A stretch of DNA of 64,000 bases. It comes from Apostichopus japonicus (Eukaryota; Echinodermata; Holothuroidea; Aspidochirotida; Stichopodidae). Below are positions 63,185 through 64,000 of the stretch, piece by piece. A program made the position numbers and the translations under genes. The first letter of the stretch is position 1; every line of letters begins with the position of its first letter. The stretch lies in assembly GCF_037975245.1 (NCBI RefSeq), contig NC_092575.1:2979001-3043000 (forward strand), written 5' to 3'. The notes under the pieces were generated by a model. The model was not told the DNA's origin and did no database searches. It saw nothing but the letters and a program-made list of their open reading frames with translations.

Positions 63185-63741
63185 AAAGAATAGTTCAGCT
63201 CAAAAATTCTTTTTTATATGTTAACTAGTAGCATTCTGGTGAAATTTGCATTCAATTCCTATGTACCGTTTTCGAGATAGTGACAGTTAAAGTTATCTGA
63301 TATTCTACCAAAAGTGAACTTGAAGCAAACAGGTGTGATGTCATAGCTACACACTGACAAATAATGTTTTGTAGTTTCTTTATTTTTCAGTCTATTGATT
63401 TGACCTTAGATTGGATAGGGTTACTAGTTTGTCTTAAGGGGATGCAAAGTTTATAAAATACCAATACCTATGGTACATTCACATTATGGATGCATCCAAT
63501 TGTGGAGTATAAAATTAGACATGAATTTTAAAGGAAAACAAAACAGTATTAATCAGTGTGCAACAATGATGTCACACCTGTTTGCTCCAAGTTCACTTTT
63601 GGTAAGAAAGGTGGCAACTTCAACTGTCAATATCTCAAAGACGGTACATAGGAATTGAATGCAAATTTCACCAGAATCCTTAGATTATGTTCCTCTCTAA
63701 CATATAAAAAACAAACTTTTGACCTGGACTATTCTTTTATT
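63185..63741. mobile_element. Fold-back MITE with ~170-bp inverted arms
   Basis: The left arm (63185-63352) and right arm (63562-63741) are inverted copies. AAAAGAATAGTTCAGCTCAA on the left faces GACCTGGACTATTCTTTT on the right. TGCATTCAATTCCTATGTAC faces GTACATAGGAATTGAATGCA, a perfect 20-base pairing. CAGGTGTGATGTCAT faces ATGATGTCACACCTG. TTAA-like sequence borders both ends. The spacer is about 210 bp with no coding signal. Confidence 0.85.
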
Positions 63742-64000
63742 AAGCAACATGATTTTGGCAGAACTATAGCTGCCCCCTCCACCAGCAACTCCAATCCGAT
63801 ATGAAACTGTTGCTTTAAAAAAATATAAAAGTTAAAGTGAAAAGGATACAGAACTTGAATGGAAAATAAAGGAAGGAGTAAAAGTGACCTGCCACTGTTG
63901 TGTCAGCCCCATACATACATGTGTGTTATGTCGCACGCGTATATTGTAAGTAGTAGGATGAATGCATGTAATTAACCTGAATAAATAAGTACACAAGAAA
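63742..64000. other. Window end, SEC14L-B intron presumed
   Basis: No exon is visible. Presumed intronic, because the penultimate exon of SEC14L-B starts at 62994 in an internal phase. Confidence 0.5.

Overview
This is animal nuclear DNA: AT-rich, with short exons bounded by GT/AG splice sites in long introns full of microsatellites, G/C homopolymer runs, fold-back elements and tRNA-derived SINEs. The two recognisable gene families (a GRK2/3 kinase and SEC14-like CRAL-TRIO/GOLD proteins) and the repeat style suggest an invertebrate deuterostome, possibly an echinoderm such as a sea cucumber. The species assignment is inference; the gene assignments come from reading the translated exons.

Region 1 (1-29736, + strand) is the 3' part of a G-protein-coupled receptor kinase of the GRK2/3 (beta-adrenergic receptor kinase) type. 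Thirteen exons rebuilt by splice site and phase give 502 residues plus stop. They run from the start of the kinase domain through the PH domain to the C-terminus; the exons for the N-terminal RH domain lie upstream of the window. The third exon here ends in a GC donor instead of GT. The introns hold a hAT-type element with a perfect 8-bp target duplication, a repeat rich in AP-1-like TGAGTCA motifs, a long TA microsatellite, a TTAA-flanked MITE and tRNA-derived SINE copies.

Region 2 (29737-46959) is about 17 kb of intergenic DNA in which I recognise no gene. It holds a fold-back element, a second copy of the TTAA MITE in opposite orientation, two tRNA-like SINE pieces, microsatellites and many G or C runs.

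Region 3 (46960-57591, - strand) is a complete SEC14L2-type gene (TAP/supernatant protein factor family): 12 coding exons, 397 residues, all splice phases consistent, with CRAL-TRIO N-terminal, CRAL-TRIO lipid-binding and GOLD domains. Its introns contain tandem modules with DR1 nuclear-receptor half-site pairs and a tandem hairpin repeat.

Region 4 (57592-64000) begins with about 4 kb of intergenic sequence. It is followed by the last two exons (- strand) of a second SEC14L paralogue, so the family is tandemly duplicated head to tail. A 44-bp minisatellite starts inside the last codons and stop codon of this second gene and runs through its 3' flank. A SINE copy lies in its last intron and a long fold-back MITE lies upstream of its penultimate exon.

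The two gene types are convergent neighbours with no visible shared pathway: one phosphorylates active GPCRs, the other family binds and transfers hydrophobic lipids. The clearest unusual features are the minisatellite that includes a stop codon, the in-phase alternative terminal exon candidate in the GRK gene, the DR1-bearing tandem repeats and the AP-1-motif repeat.
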